Below, piece by piece: positions 50,810-60,839 of a stretch of DNA of 64,000 bases. Where the stretch lies: positions 62,001 through 126,000 of the forward strand of contig CAWILT010000001.1 in assembly GCA_963837025.1 (NCBI GenBank), written 5' to 3'. This DNA is from JALZUV01 sp963837025. GTDB lineage: Bacteria > Pseudomonadota > Alphaproteobacteria > Rickettsiales > JALZUV01. Below the pieces are notes generated by a model that was given only the letters and a program-made list of their open reading frames with translations, was not told the DNA's origin and made no database searches. How positions within the stretch are numbered: position 1 is the stretch's first letter; each line of letters opens with the position of its first letter. Position numbers and translations under genes: made by a program.

Positions 50810-51879
50810 GTTTAACCACACCTATTATCGGTCATGAATCTGCGCAAGCTTTCTTAATGCGTTTGGTGCATCAACAAAAACTACCCCATGCCCTATTGTT
50901 TTCAGGGCCCAGTGGAATTGGTAAAGCCGCCTTGGCTCATTGTTTGGCTAAAATGTTATTAACCGATGGTGATAAACGCGAAATGCAGCCCGCCAACTTA
51001 TTCGGTGATAGCGACGATGCATCAACACCTGAAGAGCTCGGCTATGATGATGCGCATGAAGCGATTGCACGCATTGAATCGGGTGGCCATGGCAATATAA
51101 AAAATATCGTACCGTTACGAGATGAAAAACGCCGCATGTCATTTACGACTATTAGTGTAGATCAAGTGCGTGAAGATGTGATGGATTTCATGCATCATAC
51201 ATCATCTGAAAAAGGGTGGCGAATAGTCATCATTGATCCGGCCGATGGCCTAAACCGTAACGCTGAAAATGCTTTGCTTAAATTGTTGGAAGAGCCACCA
51301 AATCAAACTCTGCTAATTCTCATTACCAACCAACCGGATAGATTATTGCCAACCACACGCTCGCGTTGCCGTGAAATAAAGCTTTATCCACCAACACCCA
51401 AACAAGTGGCCGCCATTCTGCAAGCGCAATCGCTTAACATTACACAAGATGAGCAGCATTGGCTAACTCAGATGGCACCGCAATCAGCAGGTCAATGGGC
51501 GCATTATTTACAGGCGGATGCACCGGCACTTTATCGCCAGTGGTTATCCATTTTGGCAAAGCCCGATACGGCAACCATTTTAAGTATTTCAGCTAAAATG
51601 GCAAAACTTGAAACACAAAGCTGGCAGCTCGCTGGCGATTTATTATTAAATGCACTCTATCGCGTGTGTTTAAGCCAAACGCAAGCAATCGATTTATTGC
51701 CCGATGAAAGCGAATTCTTCCCCATTATTAAACGTCATGGCGATAGCCAACACTGGATGGATGTCTGGGGCGATGTGGTGCATTGGTGGCCACAAACTAT
51801 TGATGGAAACTTTGATAAAAAACAAGTCATACAAAGTCTGTTGTTTAAAGCGTCAGCGCACGCTAAAACTGCTGCATGA
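50806..51879 (+). CDS. holB: DNA polymerase III delta' subunit
   Basis: A 357-residue clamp-loader subunit. It contains LFSGPSGIGKAALAH (P-loop), ISVDQVRE, NALLKLLEEPP and TTRSRC, which are typical of delta'. It overlaps metG by 4 bases and tmk by 4 bases, the usual alphaproteobacterial tmk-holB-metG arrangement. Confidence 0.92.
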   Translation: MSLTTPIIGHESAQAFLMRLVHQQKLPHALLFSGPSGIGKAALAHCLAKMLLTDGDKREMQPANLFGDSDDASTPEELGYDDAHEAIARIESGGHGNIKNIVPLRDEKRRMSFTTISVDQVREDVMDFMHHTSSEKGWRIVIIDPADGLNRNAENALLKLLEEPPNQTLLILITNQPDRLLPTTRSRCREIKLYPPTPKQVAAILQAQSLNITQDEQHWLTQMAPQSAGQWAHYLQADAPALYRQWLSILAKPDTATILSISAKMAKLETQSWQLAGDLLLNALYRVCLSQTQAIDLLPDESEFFPIIKRHGDSQHWMDVWGDVVHWWPQTIDGNFDKKQVIQSLLFKASAHAKTAA

Positions 51880-53465
51880 GCACTGCATCCAAAACCCCTT
51901 TTTATGTCACCACCCCCATCTATTACGTTAATGACAAACCGCATATTGGCCATGCCTACACCACTATCGCGGCCGATGTCATGGCGCGGTTTATGCGTCT
52001 AAGTGCCCATGAAACCTACTTTCTGACTGGCACCGATGAGCACGGCCAAAAAGTGGCTAAATCAGCAGAATTGGCAGGTTTGACGCCGCAAGCGATGTGC
52101 GATAAAAATTCTCAAACTTTCCGCGATTTAGTATCCAGCGGTGAGAACCTGCTTAATATCACCAATGATGATTTCATCCGCACTACTGAAGAACGCCACA
52201 AAAAGGCTGCTCAGGATTTATGGCAACGCATTGAAGCCAATGGCTTTATTTATAAAGATAACTATGGCGGCTGGTACGCTGTTCGTGATGAGGCCTATTA
52301 TGCCGAGAGTGAGCTGGCTATAAAACAGGGCATCAAATGCGCTCCCAGCGGCGCGCCGGTAGAATGGGTAGAAGAGGAAAGCTACTTTTTCAAGCTCTCT
52401 GCCTTTCAAGATAAGTTGTTAGCTTTGTATGAAACTGATTTTGTTCAACCCACAACACGTTTAAATGAGGTGCGCAGCTTCGTTAAAGGTGGTTTGAATG
52501 ATCTATCCATTTCGCGCACCACATTCGATTGGGGTGTGTCCGTGCCTAATGATAATAAACACATCATGTATGTGTGGATTGATGCACTCACCAACTACCT
52601 TACCGCACTTGACTTTCCGCAACAAAATGGAAATTACGAGAAGTTCTGGCAAAAGGGCGATGCAATTCATGTTGTTGGTAAAGATATTCTGCGTTTTCAT
52701 GCGGTTTACTGGCCCGCCTTTTTGATGGCCGCCAATCTGCCTGTACCACATCAAATTATTGCCCACGGATGGTGGACGATTGAAGGTGAAAAGATGAGTA
52801 AATCCATTGGTAATGTGCTGTCACCTGCCGATATGGTCAAGCTCGCAGGTGGGGTCGATCAGCTTCGTTACTTCATGCTTAAAGCCATGCCATTTGGCAA
52901 TGATGGCGATTTTAATTCGGAGCGTATGATAGAGGTTATCAATGCCGATTTAGCCAATAATATTGGTAACTTAGCGCAGCGCTCACTTTCAATGATTCAA
53001 AAAAATTGTGATGGCATTGTGCCGCAGGTCGATGAATCAACCCTACTACCCAGCGATAAAGAAATTTTATATTGGGGTTACATCACAAAGCAAGAAACGC
53101 TGAACGAAGTAAAAAGCAAAATGAAAGCTGGAAAGTTTCACGAAGTGCTACCGGGTATTCTAGAAGCATCAGCAGCCTCTAATCTTTACATTGACCAACA
53201 AGAACCGTGGAAATTGCGTAAAGAAAATCCTGAGCGTATGAAAACAGTTCTGTATCACTTAGTCGAAAATGTGCGTTGCATCGCCATAATGCTGCAACCC
53301 TTCTGCCCACAAGCGGCTGAAAAATTGCTCAATCAGCTAGCAGTGCCCGAAAATGAGCGAGGCTTTGAACATCTAACAGAAGCATACGCTCTTAAAGCAG
53401 GCACAATACTTCCTAAACCGGAGGGAGTTTTCCCTCGATTAGCATCAGATAGCCAAAAATGCTAA
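51876..53465 (+). CDS. metG: Methionyl-tRNA synthetase
   Basis: A 529-residue class I synthetase: the HIGH motif as KPHIGHAYTTIAAD, GTDEHGQKV, and KMSKS as EKMSKSIGN. It lacks the C-terminal EMAP domain found in E. coli MetRS. The 3' end overlaps an unknown membrane gene by 7 bases. Confidence 0.95.
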   Translation: MSTASKTPFYVTTPIYYVNDKPHIGHAYTTIAADVMARFMRLSAHETYFLTGTDEHGQKVAKSAELAGLTPQAMCDKNSQTFRDLVSSGENLLNITNDDFIRTTEERHKKAAQDLWQRIEANGFIYKDNYGGWYAVRDEAYYAESELAIKQGIKCAPSGAPVEWVEEESYFFKLSAFQDKLLALYETDFVQPTTRLNEVRSFVKGGLNDLSISRTTFDWGVSVPNDNKHIMYVWIDALTNYLTALDFPQQNGNYEKFWQKGDAIHVVGKDILRFHAVYWPAFLMAANLPVPHQIIAHGWWTIEGEKMSKSIGNVLSPADMVKLAGGVDQLRYFMLKAMPFGNDGDFNSERMIEVINADLANNIGNLAQRSLSMIQKNCDGIVPQVDESTLLPSDKEILYWGYITKQETLNEVKSKMKAGKFHEVLPGILEASAASNLYIDQQEPWKLRKENPERMKTVLYHLVENVRCIAIMLQPFCPQAAEKLLNQLAVPENERGFEHLTEAYALKAGTILPKPEGVFPRLASDSQKC

Positions 53466-53896
53466 AACATAAAGATGTTTTTTTATTATCAGTATTATGT
53501 GTTCCGTTAGTGTTAATGGCCGCTCCTATAATAATTTCAGGACTCATCTTGATAGTATTAAGTGGCAGTCTGGATATTATTCCATTAGCTGGAATTGCAA
53601 CTATGATAATTGGCATTGCGTGGACACTCTATTTACCGATTGCAATTATAGCTATATTTGCATTAACGCATGCTAGGTTACTCATTCAATATTTGGGATT
53701 ATTGTTTCTACCATTTATCGGACACTTTATGTATAATGGGCATTTAGATTTGATCGAAATAGCGTTGGGAATGCTCGGAGCAAAATCGTTTTATGCTGAT
53801 AATTTTATAATCGTCTTTTTATTAATCAGTGTTCTATTAATGATTATTATAATGGAAATTTTTAGATTTTTAAGAAACCGTAATGCTAATCGTTGA
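53459..53896 (+). CDS. Unknown four-helix membrane protein
   Basis: A 145-residue very hydrophobic protein with four to five membrane segments (about 7-28, 32-55, 58-82, 84-98 and 116-138) and a basic C-terminus. It has no motif that I recognise. It overlaps metG upstream and tatD downstream, so it is part of the operon. It is more AT-rich than its neighbours and splits metG from tatD, which are usually adjacent. Confidence 0.6.
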   Translation: MLKHKDVFLLSVLCVPLVLMAAPIIISGLILIVLSGSLDIIPLAGIATMIIGIAWTLYLPIAIIAIFALTHARLLIQYLGLLFLPFIGHFMYNGHLDLIEIALGMLGAKSFYADNFIIVFLLISVLLMIIIMEIFRFLRNRNANR

Positions 53897-54662
53897 TTCG
53901 CACTGCCATCTTAATTTTTCTGATTTTGCGGAGGATTTTGAAGCAGTGGTGCAGGCCGCGCGCGATGCGCAAGTGGGGGTGATGCAAACCATCTGCACGC
54001 GGATGAGTGAGTTTGATACCATTCATCGCATCGCTTTAGAACATGAAGGAATTTATTGCTCCGTTGGCGTACATCCCTGCAACGTGCATGAGGCTGAATT
54101 GGTAACGGTGGATGCACTCGTCGCCGCTGCAGCTAAACCCAAAGTGATTGGATTAGGTGAAACTGGGCTAGATTATTTTCATTCAACTGACCATATAGCA
54201 GCGCAAAAACAGAGCTTCCGCACCCATATTCAAGCCAGCCGCCGCACAGGGCTGCCCGTTATCATCCACTGCCGCGATGCGGAAGAAGATACGGTGGCGA
54301 TATTGCAGGAAGAAAAAGCCAAGGGCGATTTCAAAGCGCTCATTCATTGTTTCACCGGCACGCAATGGTTGGCCGATGAAGTATTAAAGCTCGGGCTTTC
54401 CATTTCACTGTCAGGCATTCTTACCTTTAAAAATGCCAAACAAATTCAAGCGGTGGCTAAAACCATTCCAATAGACCGCACTTTAGTGGAAACCGATGCG
54501 CCCTATCTAGCCCCCATGCCCCACCGCGGCAAGCGTAACGAGCCAGCCTATACGCGCCATACCGTAGAGTATCTTGCTAGCTTAAAAGAGTTGAGTTTCA
54601 AAGAAGTAGCTAAACAAACGACAGCGAATTTTTTCGGGTTATTCGATAAGGCGCGGCTGTAA
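53883..54662 (+). CDS. tatD: TatD-family metal-dependent DNase
   Basis: A 259-residue TIM-barrel hydrolase with metal ligands in DSHCHLNF (HxH), GLGETGLDY, HCRDAEED and the C-terminal ETDAPYLAP. Characterised members act as 3'-5' exonucleases and in DNA repair. It overlaps the previous gene by 14 bases. Confidence 0.93.
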   Translation: MLIVDSHCHLNFSDFAEDFEAVVQAARDAQVGVMQTICTRMSEFDTIHRIALEHEGIYCSVGVHPCNVHEAELVTVDALVAAAAKPKVIGLGETGLDYFHSTDHIAAQKQSFRTHIQASRRTGLPVIIHCRDAEEDTVAILQEEKAKGDFKALIHCFTGTQWLADEVLKLGLSISLSGILTFKNAKQIQAVAKTIPIDRTLVETDAPYLAPMPHRGKRNEPAYTRHTVEYLASLKELSFKEVAKQTTANFFGLFDKARL

Positions 54663-54664
54663 GA

Positions 54665-55159
54665 ATGAAAGGAAAAACTTATAGTCAGAAAAAGGCATTT
54701 ATACTGCTGTGTTTAATAATGCCAGTTTCAGTTTGCGGTGCTTTTATTCTTATTGTACTATTATTTGGGAAAATAAAACTATCTATTATTGATAGTGGGT
54801 CAATGATTGACGTTTTAATATGGGTTATGATTGGGCTGCCTACTTTATCAATATTTTTTTACCCATTTTATTTAATATTATTTTTGCTGTTACTTCCCTT
54901 TATGCTTCGGACTCTTCGCTTAAAATATAGACTTCCAAAACTATTATATTGGCTTCCAATTATTTTTTCTTCTATTTTCTTCGCGCCGATTTTAGCTGAT
55001 TTGCCATATTATATAAATAATTTTTCATATGAAGCAAATAGGCGTTTTGGTACCTTAGACATAGCGTTTAGTACATTATATGTGGGATATCTAAACGTGC
55101 TTTTAATCCATTTAGCATGGAGGCATGGTATTAAAATTGGGAGAATAAAATCGGAATGA
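54665..55159 (+). CDS. Unknown membrane protein
   Basis: A 164-residue protein with four hydrophobic segments (about 11-34, 43-83, 94-115 and 139-155), Phe/Leu/Ile-rich and AT-rich. It starts 2 bases after tatD and overlaps the next gene by 4 bases. It separates tatD from its usual MBL-fold partner. No family recognised. Confidence 0.6.
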   Translation: MKGKTYSQKKAFILLCLIMPVSVCGAFILIVLLFGKIKLSIIDSGSMIDVLIWVMIGLPTLSIFFYPFYLILFLLLLPFMLRTLRLKYRLPKLLYWLPIIFSSIFFAPILADLPYYINNFSYEANRRFGTLDIAFSTLYVGYLNVLLIHLAWRHGIKIGRIKSE

Positions 55160-55938
55160 AAATTACCATATTGGGCTGTGGAGCTTCGGCGGGGGTGCCT
55201 TTAATTGGGTGTGAATGCGCGGTGTGCACCTCAGCTAATCCTAAAAATACTCGCAGCCGAGTTTCGATTTTGGTGGAGCAGGGCGATACAGCGTTATTAA
55301 TCGACACATCGCCCGATTTGCGCGCACAGGCACTGGCCAATGGATTCAAAAAAGTTAATGCGGTGGTTTATACCCATGCCCATGCCGATCATTGCCACGG
55401 CATTGATGATATCCGCTCATTTAATTATCATTTAGGCGCACCAATCCCCGCTTATGGCGATGCCGAAACACTAGAGCAATTAAAAACAAGCTTTGGCTAT
55501 GTGTTTCGCGATCCAATCCCCGATTATGGCTGGTTTCGCCCCTGCATGATTGCGCATGAAATAACACCTAATCAATCATTCACCGTGGGCGATATTACCC
55601 TTATGCCCTTTCGACAAGATCATGGCAAAACGCATTCACTAGGCTTTCGAATTAATGATTTTGTTTATTCAACCGATGTTAAAAGCTTCCCTACCGAAGC
55701 TGAACCACATTTGCAGAATATCGATACATGGTTACTCGATTGCTTAACCGATGAACGCCCCATGCCAACCCATGCGCACTTAGATTTATCGCTTGAATGG
55801 ATAGCCAAATTTAAACCAAAAAATGCTGTGCTAACCCATATGAGTCATGCATTAGATTATGATGATGTGAATATGCGAACGCCCGCTAATGTGCATGCAG
55901 CTTTTGATGGAATGATATTAGAAACCAACGCCGGATAA
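55156..55938 (+). CDS. MBL-fold metallohydrolase (PhnP-like)
   Basis: A 260-residue metallo-beta-lactamase-fold phosphodiesterase. N-terminal GCGASAGVPLIGCECAVC contains the Cys pair typical of PhnP-type enzymes; metal ligands are in THAHADHCHG, RQDHGKTHS and TDVKSF, with a late LTHMSH. The family cleaves cyclic phosphates; the substrate in tatD-linked members is unknown. Its end overlaps the next gene on the other strand by 21 bases. Confidence 0.9.
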   Translation: MKITILGCGASAGVPLIGCECAVCTSANPKNTRSRVSILVEQGDTALLIDTSPDLRAQALANGFKKVNAVVYTHAHADHCHGIDDIRSFNYHLGAPIPAYGDAETLEQLKTSFGYVFRDPIPDYGWFRPCMIAHEITPNQSFTVGDITLMPFRQDHGKTHSLGFRINDFVYSTDVKSFPTEAEPHLQNIDTWLLDCLTDERPMPTHAHLDLSLEWIAKFKPKNAVLTHMSHALDYDDVNMRTPANVHAAFDGMILETNAG

Positions 55939-56532
55939 CGTCGCGGCGACTTCAGCAGCACCGGTAACATCACGCAACTCGCGCTCGCGCTGCCCACGTT
56001 TTGCATGCGCACGCCATTTATCCAAATTTCTCAAATCATCGCGCGTGGGTGGGGTGGGCACCGCTTGATTTAAAGGTGTATTTTCTAACTGCTCAGCATA
56101 AAGCTGCTCTAAAAATTTGGCACCTTTATTATAATGCACAATGGAACGCGCCGTCAAAATTGCACCGATACCAACCGTAATCACCGCACTGCTTACCATG
56201 GCGCAGCGGGTAGGGTTATCAAATAATTGTTGAGCTTTGGTGTTAATTTTATTGATATGCCCAAGCGATTTTTCAGCAGGTGCATAAATTTTCATACCGT
56301 TTTTTTCAGCTAGTAATTGCCCTTGGGTCGTTTCATGCACTTTATCAGAAACATGCGGCAAAAAACCGATAAAAATATTTTTGAGTGGGGTAAATAATAA
56401 TGTTCCAGCAATGCCACCAATAATGGAGCGGCTGAAGAACATGGAGATTTTCTCTCCCCATGAAAGTTTGAGCGCTTGATGCGCCTCTTTTAAATGCGCA
56501 GCATTGCGCTCAGCCTTTGAAGAATATTCCAC
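55918..56532 (-). CDS. Hypothetical membrane-associated protein
   Basis: A 204-residue protein with hydrophobic segments at about 28-55 and 110-127, and a basic N-terminal helical part. It resembles no family I know. It converges with, and overlaps, the MBL-fold gene. It and the incomplete gene at the right edge share the general pattern of two glycine/alanine-rich membrane segments, but I see no convincing homology. Confidence 0.55.
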   Translation of the reverse strand: MEYSSKAERNAAHLKEAHQALKLSWGEKISMFFSRSIIGGIAGTLLFTPLKNIFIGFLPHVSDKVHETTQGQLLAEKNGMKIYAPAEKSLGHINKINTKAQQLFDNPTRCAMVSSAVITVGIGAILTARSIVHYNKGAKFLEQLYAEQLENTPLNQAVPTPPTRDDLRNLDKWRAHAKRGQRERELRDVTGAAEVAATLSGVGF

Positions 56533-56582
56533 CTATGCAGTATAGCAAAATCAAACCAATCAAGTGTTACAGTTTGATGAAA

Positions 56583-57464
56583 TCAACTCGCTTTTGCGCG
56601 GTGATATTCGCCGGTTCCTTTGTGATAAACGGTATCTTGCGCAATAATTTCATCGGGCTTGTAAATGCGTTTACCTTGAAGCTCTTGATAGATGGGTTTG
56701 AAATTAGGCTTTGTCGCATCAAATAATTGTTCAAAACTATCAATCAACCAATAGCTTTCTTGATAATCGCTAATGATGAAATCGGTCTGCATCATGCGTT
56801 TCATATCAAAAGCGATTCGATTGGGCGAGGGGCTGTCAACACTGAACACAATCTCGCCGGGTGAAGATAATATTCCTGCGCCATAAACTTTAGTCTGGTT
56901 ATTTTCGCGCATCAAACCAAACTCAACCGTATACCAATAAAGGCGGGTAAGGTTTTCCAGATAGCGCGCATCGCCCATGCGAAATGCGCGGCAGCCGCCA
57001 CGGCCAAATGCGGCAAGGTAATTAGCCACGATCGGGTTCATCAATAGGGGCACATGGCCGAATAAATCATGAAATAAATCGGGTTCTTGCAAATAATCGA
57101 TGCGTTCTTTGGGGCGCATCCAATGCGTAACGGGGAATGCTTTAGTCGCCAAATGCGTAAAAAATGCATGCGCAGGGATGAGGCCGGGTACGGGCACCAG
57201 TTCCCAGCCTGTCGCTTTATAAAGCACCTCATTAATTTCTTCGAAATTCGGAATTTTATCGGGGTTAATAGGCATGTCGTTCAAGGAATCTAAGAAATAT
57301 TGGCAAGCATATTTCGGCACGAGTTCCATTTGGCGCTTATATAAATACTGCCACACTTCTTGATCTTCAGGTGAGTATTTATCGTAATGCTGGCTGCTAA
57401 TGCTGAAATCCGCCCGCATATCTGGATAGTCCGGATAATCGTAAACATATTCTTCAGTACCCAT
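56583..57464 (-). CDS. phhA: Phenylalanine-4-hydroxylase
   Basis: A 293-residue iron- and pterin-dependent monooxygenase converting phenylalanine to tyrosine. Iron ligands are the two His in DLFHDLFGHVP and the Glu in YWYTVEFGL. Family stretches PGLIPAHAFFTHLA and SFEQLFDAT are present. It lacks the regulatory ACT domain, as usual in bacteria. It is divergent from the tyrosine-degradation operon and feeds it. Confidence 0.93.
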   Translation of the reverse strand: MGTEEYVYDYPDYPDMRADFSISSQHYDKYSPEDQEVWQYLYKRQMELVPKYACQYFLDSLNDMPINPDKIPNFEEINEVLYKATGWELVPVPGLIPAHAFFTHLATKAFPVTHWMRPKERIDYLQEPDLFHDLFGHVPLLMNPIVANYLAAFGRGGCRAFRMGDARYLENLTRLYWYTVEFGLMRENNQTKVYGAGILSSPGEIVFSVDSPSPNRIAFDMKRMMQTDFIISDYQESYWLIDSFEQLFDATKPNFKPIYQELQGKRIYKPDEIIAQDTVYHKGTGEYHRAKAS

Positions 57465-57635
57465 TTTTACTCCTTACAAAAGGTGACAAAACTAAATTGG
57501 GATGGTATATAAGGCATTATGCATCATCATTCAAACTCTGCGTGGAATTCTTTATTGCCTTGGTCAAACACCAACCGATAATTTTTATCTTATGTTTTTT
57601 CTCCCACTTACATAAGCAATAAAGGATATTTAAAA

Positions 57636-58709
57636 ATGACTGATTTATTTGAAAACCCCATGGGCACTGATGGGTTCGAATTTGTAGAATATGCATCAAA
57701 CGAGCCTGAAAAATTGGCTAAATTATTTGAAAGCCTAGGTTTTACCGCCGTGGCTAAACATAAAACCAAAGATGTGAAGCTGTTCCGCCAAAACGATATT
57801 AATTTTATCTTAAATGCTGAAAAAGATGGTCAGCCTAAACATTTTGCCGAAACGCACGGCCCTTCAGCTAACGCAATGGCGTTTCGCATTAAAGACGTGC
57901 CAGCCGCACTGGCTCGTGCAAAAGAAAAAGGCTATGAGATTGTCGAGAGCGCAAACGGCCCTATGGAATTGCACATTCCCGCGCTGAAAGGCATTGGCGG
58001 AAGCTTGGTTTATCTCGTCGACACTTATGGCGATGCTGGCGAAATCTATGATACCGATTTTGACTTTTTTGAAGGCGTCGATCGTCGTCCAAAAGGGGTT
58101 GGCTTGCAATATGTTGATCACCTTACGCATAATGTGATGCAGGGCAATATGGATAAATGGGCAAATTACTACACTGATTTATTCAATTTCCGCGAGATTC
58201 GTTATTTTGATATTGCGGGTAAAGTTACCGGCTTAAAGTCACGCGCGATGACCTCGCCCGATGGCAAAATTCGCATTCCCATCAATGAGTCATCCGACGA
58301 TAAATCGCAGATTGAAGAATATTTAAAAGAGCATAATGGTGAGGGTATTCAGCATATTGCGCTAGCCAGCTCCGATATTTTCCACTCGGTTGAAACTCTG
58401 CGCGCTAGTGGAATGGACTTTATGCACACGCCTGATACATACTACGAAAAAGTAGATGCCCGCGTGCCAAACCATGGTCACGATCTAGCGCGTATGCAAA
58501 AAAACCGTATCTTAATTGATGGCGAAGCGATTGATAAGGATAATAAAGAAGAACTGCTTTTGCAGATTTTCACCAATACGGTCATCGGGCCATTATTCTT
58601 CGAAATTATCCAGCGCAAAGGTAATGAAGGCTTTGGTGAAGGAAACTTCCAAGCGTTGTTTGAATCAATCGAAGAAGATCAAATTCGCCGCGGAGTGGTG
58701 CAGGCTTAA
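57636..58709 (+). CDS. hpd: 4-hydroxyphenylpyruvate dioxygenase
   Basis: A 357-residue enzyme making homogentisate. It has two VOC modules; iron ligands are the His in DHLTHNV (about 165), the His in GIQHIALAS (about 243) and the Glu in FFEIIQRKG (about 325). AAAGGA precedes the ATG. It is the first gene of an hpd-hmgA-fah-maiA operon and overlaps hmgA by one base. Confidence 0.95.
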   Translation: MTDLFENPMGTDGFEFVEYASNEPEKLAKLFESLGFTAVAKHKTKDVKLFRQNDINFILNAEKDGQPKHFAETHGPSANAMAFRIKDVPAALARAKEKGYEIVESANGPMELHIPALKGIGGSLVYLVDTYGDAGEIYDTDFDFFEGVDRRPKGVGLQYVDHLTHNVMQGNMDKWANYYTDLFNFREIRYFDIAGKVTGLKSRAMTSPDGKIRIPINESSDDKSQIEEYLKEHNGEGIQHIALASSDIFHSVETLRASGMDFMHTPDTYYEKVDARVPNHGHDLARMQKNRILIDGEAIDKDNKEELLLQIFTNTVIGPLFFEIIQRKGNEGFGEGNFQALFESIEEDQIRRGVVQA

Positions 58710-59833
58710 TGAAAAAGCAGATTAGTTTTCCACGGGTTGAGGGTGTCACCAGTCGCCAAGCCCATTGCGATTTGCCCGATGGCACCTATGAACGTGAATT
58801 TGGCAAAGAAGGCTTCTTCGGCCCCTGTTCGCATATTATGCACGCCCATGCGCCTACCGATTGGATGGACTGGAAGGGCCCTTTGCGCCCGCAAGCGTTT
58901 GATTTAACAAAATTGACCGCTACGCATAACAGTCCTTGGAAGGCACAGCGCATTTTACATAACGCGCATCTGGATTTTCGAATGTGGAAAATGAGCGGCA
59001 AGATGGATCATTTGGCCGTAAATGCTGATGGCGATGATTTGCTATTTATTCATAGCGGGCAGGGCAGTTTATTTTGCGATTTCGGGCATTTAACCTATCG
59101 CGAGGGCGACTATATTTTGCTGCCAAGGGGTTTGCGCTGGCGCATTGAGTCACAAGGCGAGTCTAAAATTTTAATGATGGAAGCCACGAATCATTATTAT
59201 GAATTGCCCGATAAGGGCATTGTTGGCCCGCATGCTATTTTTGACCCGGCCATGCTGGATGTACCAAAAATAGATGATGCTTTTAAAGCCCAATATTCAG
59301 AGCAGAAAACAGAAATTGTGATGAAAGGCCGCGGCGGGCTTTCAACAGTAACTTTCCCCTATAATCCGCTTGATGCTATCGGCTGGCATGGTGATAACTT
59401 GCCCGTTAAAATTAACTGGCGCGACATTCGCCCGTTAATGAGCCATCGCTATCATTTGCCACCCAGCGCGCACACCACTTTTCTCACCCAGCGATTTGTG
59501 GTTTGCACCTTTGTGCCGCGCCTTATTGAAACCGATGAAGGGGCGCTGAAAGTGCCATTCTATCATTCAAATAATGATTTTGATGAGATTATTTTTTATC
59601 ATGCAGGTGACTTTTTTAGCCGCGATAACATTCATCCGGGCATGCTAAGCTTTCACCCTTGCGGCTTCGCCCATGGCCCACATCCCAAAGCTTATGAAAA
59701 TAGCAAAACTAGCCCGAAAAAAGAAACCGAAGAAGTGGCTGTTATGATAGACACCCGCGACGCGGTAACCCTAGAAAGTGCTTTAGAGCCCACCGAATGG
59801 AAAGGCTATGTTGATAGCTGGAAACGAAAATAA
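58709..59833 (+). CDS. hmgA: Homogentisate 1,2-dioxygenase
   Basis: A 374-residue ring-cleavage enzyme giving maleylacetoacetate. Iron ligands are seen in the C-terminal part: a His in FYHSNNDFDEIIF, its Glu, and a His in SFHPCGFAHGPHP. It is shorter than the 430-440 residue form of Pseudomonas and mammals, mainly at the N-terminus, as in other short bacterial relatives. It lies 13 bases before fah. Confidence 0.92.
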   Translation: MKKQISFPRVEGVTSRQAHCDLPDGTYEREFGKEGFFGPCSHIMHAHAPTDWMDWKGPLRPQAFDLTKLTATHNSPWKAQRILHNAHLDFRMWKMSGKMDHLAVNADGDDLLFIHSGQGSLFCDFGHLTYREGDYILLPRGLRWRIESQGESKILMMEATNHYYELPDKGIVGPHAIFDPAMLDVPKIDDAFKAQYSEQKTEIVMKGRGGLSTVTFPYNPLDAIGWHGDNLPVKINWRDIRPLMSHRYHLPPSAHTTFLTQRFVVCTFVPRLIETDEGALKVPFYHSNNDFDEIIFYHAGDFFSRDNIHPGMLSFHPCGFAHGPHPKAYENSKTSPKKETEEVAVMIDTRDAVTLESALEPTEWKGYVDSWKRK

Positions 59834-59846
59834 ATAAGAGGTTATA

Positions 59847-60839
59847 ATGAAATTAGGAACGTTAAAAGAAGAAGATTCACGCGATGGCGTGTTGGTGGTT
59901 ATTAGCAAAGACCACAGCAAATGCATACCCGCGATTGATATTGCTTACACCATGCAAGAAGCATTGGACGATTGGGTAGAAGTTGCACCGCAATTAAACG
60001 ATATTTACAAAAAACTCAATGCTGGCGAATTAGATGGTGATGCCATGGAGTTTGACCCCGCGCAGATGCATTCACCCTTACCGCGCGCTTATCAATGGGC
60101 AGATGGTTCAGCTTACGTTAACCATGTAGAATTAGTGCGTAAAGCACGTGGTGCTGAAATGCCCGAGACCTTCTGGACTGATCCACTTATGTATCAAGGC
60201 GGATCCGATCAATTCACTGGCCCGCATGATGATATTGTTGCAGTTAGCGAAGAGCATGGCATTGATTTTGAAAGTGAAGTTGCCATTATTTTAGATGATA
60301 CCCCTATGGGCGTTAAACCCCATGATGCACTCAAATATATTCGTTTTATCACGATTGTAAATGATGTGTCTTTACGCAATTTAATTCCGGGTGAGTTAGC
60401 AAAAGGCTTTGGCTTTTTTCACAGCAAGCCTGCCTGTGCATTTGCCCCTATCGCAATTACCCCCGATGAACTGGGCGATGTATGGAAAGAAGGCAAGATT
60501 GATTTGCCCCTTATCAGCACACTAAACGGTAAAGAATTTGGCCGCCCTAATGCTGCAACTGATATGACATTTCATTTTGGAGAATTGATTGCCCATGCTG
60601 CTAAAACGCGCTTTTTAGGCGCGGGTACCATCATCGGGTCAGGCACTGTATCGAATAAAGACAGATCAACGGGCTCCTCATGTTTAGCGGAGCGCCGCAT
60701 GATTGAAAAAATTGAAACCGGCGAAATGGTCACGCCTTTTATGAGCTTTGGCGACACCATCCGCATTGAAATGAAAGACAAGCAAGGCAATGATTTATTT
60801 GGCAAAATTGAGCAAAAAGTGGTGCAGTACAAACACTAA
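59847..60839 (+). CDS. Fumarylacetoacetate hydrolase-family protein
   Basis: A 330-residue FAH-fold enzyme with GPHDDIVAV, the metal-binding EHGIDFESEVAIILDD segment and GAGTIIGSGTVSN. By position it should cleave fumarylacetoacetate to fumarate and acetoacetate. It is the short bacterial form, without the SH3-like N-terminal domain. It overlaps maiA by one base. Confidence 0.92.
   Translation: MKLGTLKEEDSRDGVLVVISKDHSKCIPAIDIAYTMQEALDDWVEVAPQLNDIYKKLNAGELDGDAMEFDPAQMHSPLPRAYQWADGSAYVNHVELVRKARGAEMPETFWTDPLMYQGGSDQFTGPHDDIVAVSEEHGIDFESEVAIILDDTPMGVKPHDALKYIRFITIVNDVSLRNLIPGELAKGFGFFHSKPACAFAPIAITPDELGDVWKEGKIDLPLISTLNGKEFGRPNAATDMTFHFGELIAHAAKTRFLGAGTIIGSGTVSNKDRSTGSSCLAERRMIEKIETGEMVTPFMSFGDTIRIEMKDKQGNDLFGKIEQKVVQYKH

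Noticed and set aside
57465..57635. Regulator binding sites between phhA and hpd
   Set aside because: I looked for dyads in the divergent gap and saw no convincing operator beyond AT-rich promoter-like sequence.
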